64,000 nt of DNA from Escherichia fergusonii ATCC 35469 (GCF_000026225.1 NC_011740.1:1116001-1180000), one strand, 5' to 3'; shown: positions 19,030 through 28,592, numbered from the stretch's first letter. Notes: a model not told the origin generated them from the sequence alone. Numbers and translations: made by a program.

Positions 19030-19589
19030 AAAAGTGGCTAGTGACGATTGCGGCACTGTGGCTGGCCGGATGCAGCTCCGGCGAGATTAATAAAAACTAT
19101 TACCAGTTACCTGTGGTGCAGAGCGGTACACAAAGTACCGCCAGCCAGGGTAATCGCCTGTTATGGGTAGAGCAGGTCGCTGTTCCTGACTATCTGGCGG
19201 GGAATGGTGTGGTTTATCAAACCAGTGATGTGAAGTATGTGATTGCCAACAACAACTTGTGGGCCAGCCCGTTGGATCAACAGTTGCGCAACACCCTGGT
19301 TGCCAACCTGAGCACGCAACTGCCCGGCTGGGTGGTTGCCTCCCAGCCTCTGGGAAGCGCCCAGGACACGCTCAATGTTACCGTAACGGAGTTTAACGGT
19401 CGCTATGATGGCAAGGTCATTGTCAGTGGTGAGTGGCTGTTGAACCACCAGGGACAACTGATCAAACGTCCGTTCCGTCTGGAAGGGGTGCAAACTCAGG
19501 ATGGTTACGATGAGATGGTTAAAGTGCTGGCCAGTGTCTGGAGTCAGGAAGCCTCTTCTATTGCGCAAGAGATAAAGCGTCTACCTTAA
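19026..19589 (+). CDS. pqiC: PqiC outer-membrane lipoprotein
   Basis: Lipoprotein that caps the PqiB tube at the outer membrane. It has 187 aa. The signal peptide MKKWLVTIAALWLAGC ends in a lipobox LAGC, with Cys16 as the lipidated residue, followed by Ser-Ser (no Asp+2), consistent with outer-membrane sorting. Overlaps pqiB by 4 bp. Confidence 0.95.
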   Translation: MKKWLVTIAALWLAGCSSGEINKNYYQLPVVQSGTQSTASQGNRLLWVEQVAVPDYLAGNGVVYQTSDVKYVIANNNLWASPLDQQLRNTLVANLSTQLPGWVVASQPLGSAQDTLNVTVTEFNGRYDGKVIVSGEWLLNHQGQLIKRPFRLEGVQTQDGYDEMVKVLASVWSQEASSIAQEIKRLP

Positions 19590-19611
19590 TTATAAAGATT
19601 TGTAAATATAA

Positions 19612-19647
19612 CCGTCTCCGGTTTGTTGCCTGAGGCGGTTTTTTTGT
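19612..19647 (+). terminator. Terminator after pqiC
   Basis: An imperfect CCGTCTC...TGAGGCGG stem is followed by seven T residues. Confidence 0.7.
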
Positions 19648-19844
19648 TTCTAACGTGTGGAAAAAGTTGTTCCTCTTCACATTTTTTGTACAACCGACAT
19701 GCCCGTGTAGCTCACAAATATGACAGTGGTGTGAATTTTGCGCATTGACGGCAGTTATGATTCGCGGTATTGCTTAAGTGTGGTTGCATATTTAGTAATC
19801 ACTGTTTTCTTTTCCACCAGAAACCAGTATGAGGGAAACGAGGC

Positions 19845-20012
19845 ATGAAGAGACAAAAACGAGATCGCCTGGAACGGGCACATCAACGTGGTTATCAGGC
19901 CGGCATCGCCGGACGCTCAAAAGAAATGTGTCCCTATCAGACGCTGAATCAAAGGTCACAATGGCTGGGAGGCTGGCGAGAAGCCATGGCGGACAGGGTA
20001 GTAATGGCCTGA
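19845..20012 (+). CDS. rmf: Ribosome modulation factor
   Basis: A 55-aa basic protein that pairs 70S ribosomes into inactive dimers in stationary phase. The start at 19845 gives MKRQKRDRLERAHQRGYQAG and ends at TGA 20010-20012; it is preceded by GGGAAACGAGG. In E. coli expression depends on ppGpp and growth rate. The upstream 230 bp holds its promoter and no other gene. Confidence 0.97.
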   Translation: MKRQKRDRLERAHQRGYQAGIAGRSKEMCPYQTLNQRSQWLGGWREAMADRVVMA

Positions 20013-20030
20013 TTCTGTCTCTTTAAAAAG

Positions 20031-20060
20031 AAACCTCCGTCTTGCGGAGGTTTCGCCTTT
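20031..20060. terminator. Bidirectional terminator rmf / fabA
   Basis: AAACCTCCG and CGGAGGTTT form a 9-bp stem. It is flanked by T-rich sequence on the plus side (CCTTTTT) and A-rich sequence that becomes T-rich on the minus side, fitting the two convergent genes. Confidence 0.8.
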
Positions 20061-20078
20061 TTATCATCCTGAAAATAA

Positions 20079-20597
20079 TCAGAACGAAGAAGTATCCTGG
20101 AACAGACCCACTTTCAGGTCGCTGGCGGTATAGATCAGACGACCATCAACCAGCACCTCGCCATCTGCCAGACCCATAATCAGACGACGATTAACAATGC
20201 GTTTAAAGTGAATACGGTAGGTCACTTTTTTCGCTGTTGGCAGAACCTGACCAGTGAATTTCACTTCACCTACGCCCAGTGCGCGACCTTTACCTTCGCC
20301 GCCCAACCATCCGAGATAGAATCCTACCAGCTGCCACATTGCGTCCAGTCCCAGGCATCCCGGCATAACCGGATCGCCAATGAAGTGGCATCCGAAGAAC
20401 CACAGATCCGGATTGATATCCAGCTCTGCTTCAACATAACCTTTATCGTAGTTACCACCCGTTTCGGTCATTTTGACCACACGGTCCATCATCAGCATGT
20501 TTGGTGCTGGCAATTGCGGGCCTTTAGCGCCAAACAGTTCACCGCGACCAGAGGCAAGAAGGTCTTCTTTTGTATAGGATTCGCGTTTATCTACCAT
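20079..20597 (-). CDS. fabA: 3-hydroxydecanoyl-ACP dehydratase/isomerase
   Basis: Introduces the cis double bond of unsaturated fatty acids by dehydrating 3-hydroxydecanoyl-ACP and isomerising the product. It has 172 aa. The catalytic His71 and Asp85 (counting Met1) lie in the segment FFGCHFIGDPVMPGCLGLDA, as in the hot-dog-fold family. A FadR site sits upstream. Confidence 0.98.
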   Translation of the reverse strand: MVDKRESYTKEDLLASGRGELFGAKGPQLPAPNMLMMDRVVKMTETGGNYDKGYVEAELDINPDLWFFGCHFIGDPVMPGCLGLDAMWQLVGFYLGWLGGEGKGRALGVGEVKFTGQVLPTAKKVTYRIHFKRIVNRRLIMGLADGEVLVDGRLIYTASDLKVGLFQDTSSF

Positions 20598-20654
20598 GTT
20601 CTCAGTAAGCCTTATTTTATTGAAGCACGCAGGATAGCTAACACGTGTACGCTG

Positions 20655-20671
20655 AACAAGTCCGATCAGTT
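20655..20671 (-). promoter_or_regulatory. FadR operator of fabA
   Basis: On the minus strand AACTGATCGGACTTGTT matches the FadR consensus (ANCTGGTCNGACNTGTT) at all but one constrained position. It lies about 60-75 bp upstream of the fabA start and just overlaps the end of ycbZ. In E. coli FadR bound here activates fabA. Confidence 0.8.
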
Positions 20672-22426
20672 CGGGATAAACCAGTTCAGCCAGCGTAATG
20701 GCCAGGGAAAACGATGACGACCTTCCTGTTGCGATGCTTGCGCAATACGCTCCTGAATGGTTTGCATCAACGTTGTCTGGCCTTCACCATCCCACACCAG
20801 ATTTAAGAGTAGCGGTAAAGCATCAGTGACATCATCCACCGCCCAGATAGTGAATTTCTCTTCTTCAACTGCTTTTAGCAACTCACTATGCAAGCTGAGA
20901 TGTCGCACGTTTGCGCTCGGAATGATAACCCCTTGCTTGCCAGACAACTCACGCTGCTGGCAGATAGCGAAGAAGCCTTCAATTTTTTCATTGAGTCCAC
21001 CGACCGGCTGGGCGCGCCCAAACTGATCCACAGATCCAGTAATCGCAATGCTTTGATTAACCGGAACATCGGCAAGGGCGCTGATTAACGCACACAGCTC
21101 TGCCATTGAGGCGCTGTCACCATCAACTTCACTATAGGACTGTTCAAAAGTGAGCGAGGCCGAAAAAGGGATCTGCTGTTCCAGTTGCAGTTCTGACATC
21201 AGGAACGCCTGCATGATCATCATCCCTTTGGCGTGAATATTGCCGCCGAGTTCCGCTTTACGTTCGATGTCAGTAAATTCACCATCGCCAATATGAACAA
21301 CGCAGCTGATGCGTGACGGTTCGCCAAAAGCGCGTGGATGCCCAGGAAATTCAATAACCGAAAGGGCGTTAATTTGCCCAACACGCTCGCCTTCGGTTTC
21401 AATCAGAATCTGTTCTTGCAGGATTTCATCTTGCATCCGCTCAGCCAGGAAACCTTCTCGCCACTGTCTTTGTGCCAGCATGAGCGATAATTGTTCGCCA
21501 CTACAGGTGTTGCCTTCGCACAAAGGCGCCACTTCTTTTAACTGACGTGTAATCCACTGTGGATCAAGTGGTAACGTTTCTTGCTCACCGGTATAGCGCA
21601 CGCCTTCACGAATCAGTACTTGCCAGGCATCAGTGGCAGGTAAGGGCAGATTCTTACGCGTGGCGATTTGCCTTACCCATTGACACCATTGCGTCATCGA
21701 CCCGGCATCGACAATCTGTAAGGTATCTTCGAATTCGCTGTAAATTGCCTGGGCATAAAGTTCTGGTTCCATCTCCTGAAAATCAGCCAGTAGTTCACGT
21801 TCCCCCACCAAAATCACTTTCAGGGTAAGTGGCATTGAAGGAACAGAGACTGGCAGTGGTCGAGATTCATCGAATGCAACCCAGTCAAATCGTCCATGGG
21901 TAACAATGGATTTCAAACGCATCCACAGCAATGGTTGTGCAAGTAGAGTGCGCAACGAAATTATCAACACTCCACCATTTGCCTGATGTACCAGGCCTGG
22001 TTGTAGAGTGATATCGCCATTGAATTGACGCAGACAGCCAAACAGTTGCTCCGCTTCAACCCAGTCGGCGCTGACAACCTGCGTCATAGTCGCAAAGTTG
22101 TCATCCCGGTGGGTAGCCGGTTTGTAGCGAATACTATTCCCGGAGATTTCATAATGCCCACCTGTTAGTTGGTTGGCATTACTGAATAAGGTGCTTGTGG
22201 CTTCTGACAGAAGTTCCAGGTACTCGCGCTCTTCCGGGGCCTTTGCCAACATAAACGGGGAGGCGACCCACGGTTGCATTAGTTGCTCCAGGGCAAACAG
22301 CAGGCGTGGCTGAGTATCACTGAGTAAGGTGTCGTTTTCGTCCGTTAAATGTGGCTGAGAAAAAATATCCTGATAACTGTCTGTATCAGGAACGAGATCG
22401 CGCCATGAAAGTTTCGTAATGGTCAA
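20666..22426 (-). CDS. ycbZ: Lon-like protease homologue YcbZ (LonH)
   Basis: A 586-aa protein of the Lon (S16) family. The C-terminal proteolytic domain carries the catalytic Ser in EVDGDSASMAEL and the catalytic Lys in GGLNEKIEGF. The N-terminal two thirds are a degenerate ATPase-like region without a clear Walker A. Substrates are not settled. It lies upstream of fabA on the same strand. Confidence 0.94.
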   Translation of the reverse strand: MTITKLSWRDLVPDTDSYQDIFSQPHLTDENDTLLSDTQPRLLFALEQLMQPWVASPFMLAKAPEEREYLELLSEATSTLFSNANQLTGGHYEISGNSIRYKPATHRDDNFATMTQVVSADWVEAEQLFGCLRQFNGDITLQPGLVHQANGGVLIISLRTLLAQPLLWMRLKSIVTHGRFDWVAFDESRPLPVSVPSMPLTLKVILVGERELLADFQEMEPELYAQAIYSEFEDTLQIVDAGSMTQWCQWVRQIATRKNLPLPATDAWQVLIREGVRYTGEQETLPLDPQWITRQLKEVAPLCEGNTCSGEQLSLMLAQRQWREGFLAERMQDEILQEQILIETEGERVGQINALSVIEFPGHPRAFGEPSRISCVVHIGDGEFTDIERKAELGGNIHAKGMMIMQAFLMSELQLEQQIPFSASLTFEQSYSEVDGDSASMAELCALISALADVPVNQSIAITGSVDQFGRAQPVGGLNEKIEGFFAICQQRELSGKQGVIIPSANVRHLSLHSELLKAVEEEKFTIWAVDDVTDALPLLLNLVWDGEGQTTLMQTIQERIAQASQQEGRHRFPWPLRWLNWFIPN

Positions 22427-22610
22427 AATTGAGATTTTTTAGTCAATTGTAAAAGGAAAGATTATACCGTAAGCGGTCCGGCGGCACACCTGAATTGCAC
22501 AGACTAACATAAAGGGTTAGCGGTATCTGTCACAGGCTGGAGATTCTTTTCATCTCTTGCCTGAAAAACTGGTATTCTGATAGTAGTGACAGGGTAACAT
22601 TGAGATCGCC

Positions 22611-23066
22611 ATGAAATATCAACAACTTGAAAATCTCGAAAGCGGTTGGAAGTGGAAATACCTGGTGAAAAAGCATCGTGAAGGGGAGTTGATCACCCGT
22701 TACATTGAGGCCAGTGCTGCCCAGGAAGCCGTGGATCTACTACTGACGCTGGAAAATGAGCCAGTGAAAGTGAATGACTGGATTGCAAAACACATGAATC
22801 CGGCATTAGTTAATCGTATGAAGCAGACGATTCGCGCCAGACGTAAGCGCCATTTTAATGCGGAGCATCAGCATACGCGGAAGAAATCTATCGACCTTGA
22901 ATTTATGGTCTGGCAGCGACTGGCGGGGCTTGCGCATCGGCGTGGTAAAACACTGTCGGAAACAATTGTGCAATTAATCGAAGACGCCGAGCATAAAGAG
23001 AAGTACGCCAATACTATGTCGTCGTTGAAACAGGATTTACAGGCCCTGCTAGGAAAAAATGATTAG
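22611..23066 (+). CDS. matP: Macrodomain Ter organiser MatP
   Basis: DNA-binding protein that recognises matS sites and condenses the terminus region of the chromosome. It has 151 aa, one more than I recall for K-12. It has an N-terminal four-helix bundle, a ribbon-helix-helix around KKSIDLEFMVWQRL, and a C-terminal coiled coil. Several substitutions relative to K-12 lie in residues 43-65. Divergent from ycbZ and convergent with ompA. Confidence 0.97.
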   Translation: MKYQQLENLESGWKWKYLVKKHREGELITRYIEASAAQEAVDLLLTLENEPVKVNDWIAKHMNPALVNRMKQTIRARRKRHFNAEHQHTRKKSIDLEFMVWQRLAGLAHRRGKTLSETIVQLIEDAEHKEKYANTMSSLKQDLQALLGKND

Positions 23067-23080
23067 TAGCAGTAATAAAC

Positions 23081-23109
23081 AAAAAACCCCGCATAAAGCG
23101 GGGTTTTTT
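23081..23109. terminator. Bidirectional terminator matP / ompA
   Basis: AAAAAACCCCGC pairs with GCGGGGTTTTTT around a short loop. Both strands show a GC stem followed by a T run. Confidence 0.9.
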
Positions 23110-23120
23110 CAGGACGGAAC

Positions 23121-24176
23121 TTAAGCCTGCGGCTGAGTTACAACGTCTTTGATACCTTTAACTTCGATCTCTACGCGACGATCCGGAGCCAGGCAATCGA
23201 TCAGTGCAGCACGCTGTTTCACGTTGTCACAGGTGTTGCCAGTAACCGGGTTGGATTCGCCCATACCACGTGCGGAGATCTTGTCTGCCGGGATACCTTT
23301 GGAGATCAGGTAATCAACAACAGACTGAGCACGACGCTCGGACAGACCCTGGTTGTATGCGTCAGAACCGATGCGGTCGGTGTAACCCAGAACAACTACG
23401 GAACCGTCTTTCGGATCCAGGTTGCTCAGCTGGCTGTACAGCTGATCCAGAGCAGCCTGACCTTCCGGTTTCAGGGTTGCTTTGTTGAAGTTGAACAGAA
23501 CGTCAGACTTCAGAGTGAAGTGCTTGGTCTGTACTTCCGGTGCCGGAGCTGGAGCCGGAGCAACTACTGGAGCTGCTTCGCCCTGACCGAAACGGTAGGA
23601 AACACCCAGGCTCAGCAGACCGTTGTCTGGACGAGTACCGATGGTGTTAGCGTCACCGATGTTGTTGGTCCACTGGTATTCCAGACGAGTAGCGATTTCT
23701 GGAGTGATGGCCCATTCAACACCACCTGCGAATACCGGAGAAACGCCGGTATCGTGGTTTTTCTCAGATTCACCAGTCACGTTGTTGTGAGCTTTGGTGT
23801 CTGCACGCCAAACCATACCACCCAGACGAGTATAGATGTCCAGGTCGTCAGTGATTGGGTAACCCAGTTTAGCGGTCAGTTGAACGCCCTGAGCTTTGTA
23901 TGCACCGTTTTCAACGCTGCCTTTGTACGGCATACGACCTAACCAGTCGTAACCCATTTCAAAGCCAACATACGGGTTAACCTGGTAACCACCAAAAGCA
24001 CCAGCGCCCAGTTGGTTTTCATGGGTCGGGCCATTGTTGTCGATGAAACCAGTGTCATGGTACTGGGACCAGCCCAGTTTAGCACCGGTGTACCAGGTGT
24101 TATCTTTCGGAGCGGCCTGCGCTACGGTAGCGAAACCAGCCAGTGCCACTGCAATCGCGATAGCTGTCTTTTTCAT
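23121..24176 (-). CDS. ompA: Outer membrane protein A
   Basis: Major beta-barrel porin-like protein that anchors the outer membrane to peptidoglycan. The start at 24176 gives MKKTAIAIAVALAGFATVAQA, a 21-residue signal peptide, and 351 aa. It has an eight-stranded barrel, an Ala-Pro hinge (APAPAPAPE), and a C-terminal OmpA-like domain (LGYTDRIGSDAYNQGLSERR). External loop 3 reads KAHNNVTGESEKNHD, five residues longer than the K-12 loop as I recall it. Loops are phage and colicin receptors and under diversifying selection. Confidence 0.98.
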   Translation of the reverse strand: MKKTAIAIAVALAGFATVAQAAPKDNTWYTGAKLGWSQYHDTGFIDNNGPTHENQLGAGAFGGYQVNPYVGFEMGYDWLGRMPYKGSVENGAYKAQGVQLTAKLGYPITDDLDIYTRLGGMVWRADTKAHNNVTGESEKNHDTGVSPVFAGGVEWAITPEIATRLEYQWTNNIGDANTIGTRPDNGLLSLGVSYRFGQGEAAPVVAPAPAPAPEVQTKHFTLKSDVLFNFNKATLKPEGQAALDQLYSQLSNLDPKDGSVVVLGYTDRIGSDAYNQGLSERRAQSVVDYLISKGIPADKISARGMGESNPVTGNTCDNVKQRAALIDCLAPDRRVEIEVKGIKDVVTQPQA

Positions 24177-24532
24177 TTTTTGCGCCTCGTTATCATCCAA
24201 AATACGCCATGAATATCTCCAACGAGATAACACGGTTAAATCCTTCACCGGGGGTATCTGCTCAATTGTTACTCTGCCGATAGATTCGGCTTATGCCGAG
24301 CACCCCTGGCGATGTAAAGTCTACAACGTAGTTGAAAACTTACAAGTGTGAACTCTGTCAGGCATATGAAAAAAAAAGGCTTGTGTACACAATATTTAAC
24401 ATTTTAGATGTCAAAGGCAACTATGGTTGAAGGCAGAAACCGCTTCCGACAGGCGTTCACACGGGAAATATGTTGCTCATCAACATAGAGAGAGCAAATG
24501 AAAAAAGATTCCAGGATTAATCCTAATTTTAC
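24177..24532. other. ompA leader and ompA-sulA intergenic region
   Basis: This 356-bp stretch holds the long, hairpin-rich ompA 5' untranslated region known in E. coli to stabilise the message and to be the MicA target around the ribosome site near 24177-24195. The ompA promoter and the sulA 3' flank are also here. I see no gene. Confidence 0.6.
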
Positions 24533-25042
24533 TTAATGATACAAATTAGAATGAATTTTTAACCCGGAAAGTTGTCTCGTGGCATGTGTCCGGGCACTGA
24601 CTGGACGCATAATAAACCCCATCGCATTCCCTTCATTAGCTGCATTAACCAGTTCCGCATGTTCTTCTTCGGTTAATTCTTCGGCAAGCCAGCCGATAAC
24701 CACACTGTAATTCCCGGTACGTAAAGCGCGAATCATTGATTCAACAGTATGGCACGGAGAAAGCTGATTGATTTGCATAACTTTGCTCAAGGGTAATCCA
24801 GAAGCCTGGACCCATTCACGGCTTAGTTTTTGCTGGGGTGTTAACCATAGCTGCCAGCGTGATTGCTGACCGAGTTGTTGCAGGAGCGGTAAAAGCAGTA
24901 ATTGCGTCATCATAGGCTGATCTTCACGATAGACCACTTCACTGATAAGTCCTGCTGTAGTGTTTGTCGTGGCGACACGCGCAGTATTATTTACCGCAGT
25001 GGAAAACGAAGAAGAACGATTTGCATATCCTGAAGTGTACAT
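24533..25042 (-). CDS. sulA: SOS cell-division inhibitor SulA
   Basis: Binds FtsZ and halts septation during the SOS response; degraded by Lon. The start at 25042 (MYTSGYANRSSSFSTAVNNT) gives 169 aa, as in E. coli. The longer open frame would begin inside the LexA box region. The C-terminal tail (KIHSNLYH) recognised by Lon is intact. The first 35 residues vary from K-12, while the FtsZ-binding core is conserved. Confidence 0.97.
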   Translation of the reverse strand: MYTSGYANRSSSFSTAVNNTARVATTNTTAGLISEVVYREDQPMMTQLLLLPLLQQLGQQSRWQLWLTPQQKLSREWVQASGLPLSKVMQINQLSPCHTVESMIRALRTGNYSVVIGWLAEELTEEEHAELVNAANEGNAMGFIMRPVSARTHATRQLSGLKIHSNLYH

Positions 25043-25063
25043 AATCAATCCAGCCCTGTGAGT

Positions 25064-25083
25064 CACTGTATGAATATACAGTA
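25064..25083 (-). promoter_or_regulatory. LexA box of sulA
   Basis: CACTGTATGAATATACAGTA contains CTGT-N8-ACAG with the AT-rich centre of a strong LexA site. It lies 22 bp upstream of the sulA start codon. Confidence 0.92.
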
Positions 25084-25258
25084 CATCTGGAGAGGGTAAA
25101 GATCAACCTTATTTTCGGAAAGCGCCTCGCATTTTTTATCAATAGTTAGCATAAAAATTAAAATCATCTTGCCCCGTGATAATAAGTTGCCTATTTTCGT
25201 AATTAACGGATCCGTTAGCGCAAATCATTTACTTACATTATGATTTAAAAGGATTTTT

Positions 25259-25888
25259 ATGAAAAATCTATCCTATGATCGGATCTATAAATCACAAGAA
25301 TATTTAGCATCCCTGGGCAGGGTGAACTATCGGTCTCTGTTTGGGAGTTACAGCTTAACTATCAGCGATACCGTGTTTGCGATGGTGGCTGATGGTGAGT
25401 TATATCTGCGCGCCTGTGAACAAAGCGTCCAGTATTGCGTCAAACATACCCCCCGCTGGTTAACGTTTATGAAAAAAGGGCGGTTGGTCATGCTGAACTA
25501 TTACCGGGTAGATGAAAGTTTGTGGCAGGACCAGCAGCAATTAATTCGCCTGTCGCGTTATTCGCTGGATGCAGCTCTTAAAGAGAAGAAGAGCCTTGGC
25601 AGGAAGTATCGCTTAAGAGATCTGCCTAACATTACTTATCATCTTGAGTCGTTGCTCAATGAGGCGGGTATTAAAGATGTCAGCACGTTGCGTATTTTGG
25701 GGGCAAAAATGTGCTGGTTAAGGTTAAAGCAGATGAATCAGCACATTACCGTGAAAATACTCTATTTGCTGGAAGGCGCGGTGCAGGATATTCATGAAGC
25801 AGCGCTCCCGGTGGTCCGTCGCCAGGAGCTTGCTGTATGGGTGGAGTCTCTTACGCCAGATCTGGCGTTGCTGGCGTCATTTGATTAA
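25259..25888 (+). CDS. sxy: Competence/CRP-S regulator Sxy (TfoX)
   Basis: Coactivator that directs CRP to CRP-S promoters of DNA-uptake genes. It has 209 aa, the E. coli length, with TfoX N-terminal (SLGRVNYRSLFGSYSLTISD) and C-terminal helix-hairpin domains. Divergent from sulA. Its last 38 bp overlap the end of convergent yccS. Confidence 0.95.
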   Translation: MKNLSYDRIYKSQEYLASLGRVNYRSLFGSYSLTISDTVFAMVADGELYLRACEQSVQYCVKHTPRWLTFMKKGRLVMLNYYRVDESLWQDQQQLIRLSRYSLDAALKEKKSLGRKYRLRDLPNITYHLESLLNEAGIKDVSTLRILGAKMCWLRLKQMNQHITVKILYLLEGAVQDIHEAALPVVRRQELAVWVESLTPDLALLASFD

Positions 25889-28004
25889 TCTTGCGCTGCA
25901 AACGACCAATTTCCGGCAACATCGCAATAAGTAAACCAATTTGTTGAACTACCAGAGGCTCTTTACTGTCCTGGTGTGGGTCAAGTTGGGAAATGCGTTG
26001 CTTAAGATCTTCCAGCGCCTGATTCACACGGATATCGTCAGCAGGTTGATGATGAAGCGCATCATCAACGTAGCACACGGCATCATCCAGAAACGCCAGC
26101 ACATCAGGGTTCGTTAATTTTTCCCGATGTGCGCCTAATGCAGAAATGTAGCTGGTAAATGTATGGTTGAGGCAGAGTAACCGGAATGCTGCCTCACGAA
26201 TTTGCGGCGTTACATCAGGCTCGCTGGACATATTAGAAACCACGGACGCCAGTTCTGCATCGCGATTATGAGCATCTCTACGGGCTACACGATATGCCAG
26301 TCGGTTATCTCTCCCCTGATGATATTGCTCGAGGATCGCATCCAGATAACGGCAGTTTGCATCTGTAGCGCGCTCAAGAACACGCGGGAGATTGCGAAAC
26401 CGCCAGTCTGGCCAAATGAAACTTACCGCAGCCCAGGCAATTGCACAGCCAATAAGCGTATCGATTACACGTGGCAGGGCCACTTCAAACCCTTCACCCA
26501 GCAAGTTAAAGCACAACAGTACCAGCAAGGTAATAAACATGGTCGCATGGGCATACTGCACATTGCGAAAAGCAAAAAACAGGACGCCAGTGATCACCAG
26601 TAATACAAGTTGCCCTTCCAGTGACGGTACAAACCATAAAATGGGCAAACCAATCGCTACACCAACCAGCGTACCGATAATTCTCAACGTTAACCGATGT
26701 CGTGTAGCGTTATAGTTTGGCTGGCAAACAAACAAACTGGTCAGCAGGATCCAGTATCCATGGTTCATACCGGTGATCTGGATGATGCCATAGCCAACAC
26801 AAAGGACCAGCGACATACGGATAGCATGGCGAAAAAGTGCTGATTCTGGTGAAAAATTACGACGCAGCCGTAACCAGATATCACTCAGCCCATGAGGACT
26901 GTCGTCTGCCAATTGGCTTTCGGTGCTGTTGTCTGGTAGCGCAAGGGCTTGCTCCGATTCAATCGTGGCCAGTTGAGCATCAATCGCCCGTAAATTTGAC
27001 AGCAAAAAGCCCAACGCTTTTAGTTGCTCTTCAGAAGCGCCATCGGCACGAACACGCTCCAGAGCTGCATCTATATGAGTAAATGCGCGCTCAAAATGGG
27101 AATCATGTTGGTAAGGCGTTCGTAGCAAAATACAACGCGACAATTTCATGCAAGCCTGACCCTGCATCGACATCAAACGCTGGAAACGGAACATCACATC
27201 GCTATGGCGAAAGTAGTCCCGTAACGCCTGATATTGCACGTGTGAGGAGCTGGCCCGCTCGTGAATATCCTGCGCAACAAAATAATAGTGAAGCGTTCGA
27301 CGTGTACCTCGCTGCCCGCGATCTCCGCGTAAGCGCGTCAGTAATGATTGTTTTGTCTGGTTCAGCGTCGCCATCAACTGCCCATTCGCCAGTGCGAGAT
27401 CATAGAGCGGGGCCTGGCTTTCATCTTCAATATCAGGATCGAAAAGGCGCGATTTAAGTTCAAGATAGTGCGCCAGTTGCTCATAACAACGCGCAAGGTT
27501 GTCCTGTAAAGGGCGTATAGGAAATAACAAATGACCGATCAGTGTCAGCAAGTTGTACCAAATTGCACCAGCCAGTAATAACAGTGGTTGCTGATACCAT
27601 TGGTCATACAGCGACGTTCCCAGCATCGTGTAGATTGCAATCAGCAGGGCACCGAAGGCGATAGTGGCATAACGCTGCCCTAATGCACCCAGCAGAATAA
27701 ATCCGCTGGTGGAGAATGTTAAACCAATAGCAAACAACCACGGCCAGGGAAACAGCAACTCAACAGATGCTGAAGCGATAAAAAAGCAGATAAGCGTAAT
27801 AATTAAATTACGCAGGCGACCGGCCAGACGATCATCAAGGTCGGTCAGTGCAGCGGCGACCATGCCAAGCGTCAACGGGATCGTCAGCTTAACCTCACCC
27901 AGCCACCAGGGCAGGGCGGTGGTGCCGCACAATGCGATGAAAATCCGTACGTAATACAGCCAGTTGCTGTTCCAGGTATAACGTTTGAGCAGGGGGCTTA
28001 ACAT
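25851..28004 (-). CDS. yccS: YccS/YhfK family integral membrane protein
   Basis: Inner-membrane protein of the FUSC/YccS family (aromatic-acid exporter-like), substrate unknown. The start at 28004 (MLSPLLKRYTWNSNWLYYVR) has an AGGA upstream and gives 717 aa, the E. coli length; the open frame continues 20 codons further. Two clusters of about five to six membrane helices flank a soluble middle region. It lies 19 bp after yccF. Its C-terminal codons overlap sxy antisense by 38 bp. Confidence 0.92.
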   Translation of the reverse strand: MLSPLLKRYTWNSNWLYYVRIFIALCGTTALPWWLGEVKLTIPLTLGMVAAALTDLDDRLAGRLRNLIITLICFFIASASVELLFPWPWLFAIGLTFSTSGFILLGALGQRYATIAFGALLIAIYTMLGTSLYDQWYQQPLLLLAGAIWYNLLTLIGHLLFPIRPLQDNLARCYEQLAHYLELKSRLFDPDIEDESQAPLYDLALANGQLMATLNQTKQSLLTRLRGDRGQRGTRRTLHYYFVAQDIHERASSSHVQYQALRDYFRHSDVMFRFQRLMSMQGQACMKLSRCILLRTPYQHDSHFERAFTHIDAALERVRADGASEEQLKALGFLLSNLRAIDAQLATIESEQALALPDNSTESQLADDSPHGLSDIWLRLRRNFSPESALFRHAIRMSLVLCVGYGIIQITGMNHGYWILLTSLFVCQPNYNATRHRLTLRIIGTLVGVAIGLPILWFVPSLEGQLVLLVITGVLFFAFRNVQYAHATMFITLLVLLCFNLLGEGFEVALPRVIDTLIGCAIAWAAVSFIWPDWRFRNLPRVLERATDANCRYLDAILEQYHQGRDNRLAYRVARRDAHNRDAELASVVSNMSSEPDVTPQIREAAFRLLCLNHTFTSYISALGAHREKLTNPDVLAFLDDAVCYVDDALHHQPADDIRVNQALEDLKQRISQLDPHQDSKEPLVVQQIGLLIAMLPEIGRLQRKINQMTPATPDLA

Positions 28005-28023
28005 ATCGGCCAGCAAATCCTGA

Positions 28024-28470
28024 TTATTCGAAGCGACGACGGGCATTGGCTTCGCGCGCAGCACGAGCCGTCTCTACCGACACCACGCGACGGCCAACAG
28101 GCCAGAGTGCAATGGCGGCAATTTTGAAATTCGCGATACCAACAGGAATACCAATAATGGTTAAACATTGTGCAATTCCGGAGGCAATATGCATCAGGCA
28201 AAGCCACCAGCCGAAAAAGATCAGCCAGAAGATGTTTAATAAAGTTCCACCAGTATTCAGTAAGACGTTTTTGCCCTGCGGGTTGAGTTCATCTACATGA
28301 ATCGCCTCGTTGCCATAGGGGATAAATGAAAGCTTTGTGATCTCCCAGCAGGAACGAGTCAGCGGTAATGTAAAAATAAGGATAATGCTGACAAAAGTTG
28401 CCAGTAACCATGCCAGGGTAGTTGCAAAGCCACCCAGTACAAAATTTAAAATATTCAGAACAGTACGCAT
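28024..28470 (-). CDS. yccF: YccF-family inner membrane protein
   Basis: Small membrane protein of unknown function with two YccF domains, 148 aa from MRTVLNILNFVLGGFATTLA. Hydrophobic hairpins are separated by a PYGNEAIHVDEL turn. The start at 28470 is chosen to match the family length; the open frame is longer. Cotranscribed with yccS and divergent from helD. Confidence 0.92.
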   Translation of the reverse strand: MRTVLNILNFVLGGFATTLAWLLATFVSIILIFTLPLTRSCWEITKLSFIPYGNEAIHVDELNPQGKNVLLNTGGTLLNIFWLIFFGWWLCLMHIASGIAQCLTIIGIPVGIANFKIAAIALWPVGRRVVSVETARAAREANARRRFE

Positions 28471-28592
28471 AAACCCTCGTTTAACTCTGGTTTTCTCTGC
28501 CAGGCGCAATTGTAACGTTTTTTTGGGCTGGAGCACGTTTTCTCTGGCGGTTAAACTGATATGAAAATCTCATCATGTGGATCAACTGAGTC

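Noticed and set aside
20666..22426. Active Lon ATPase in YcbZ
   Set aside because: The proteolytic dyad is present, but I could not find a convincing Walker A, so I call it Lon-like only.
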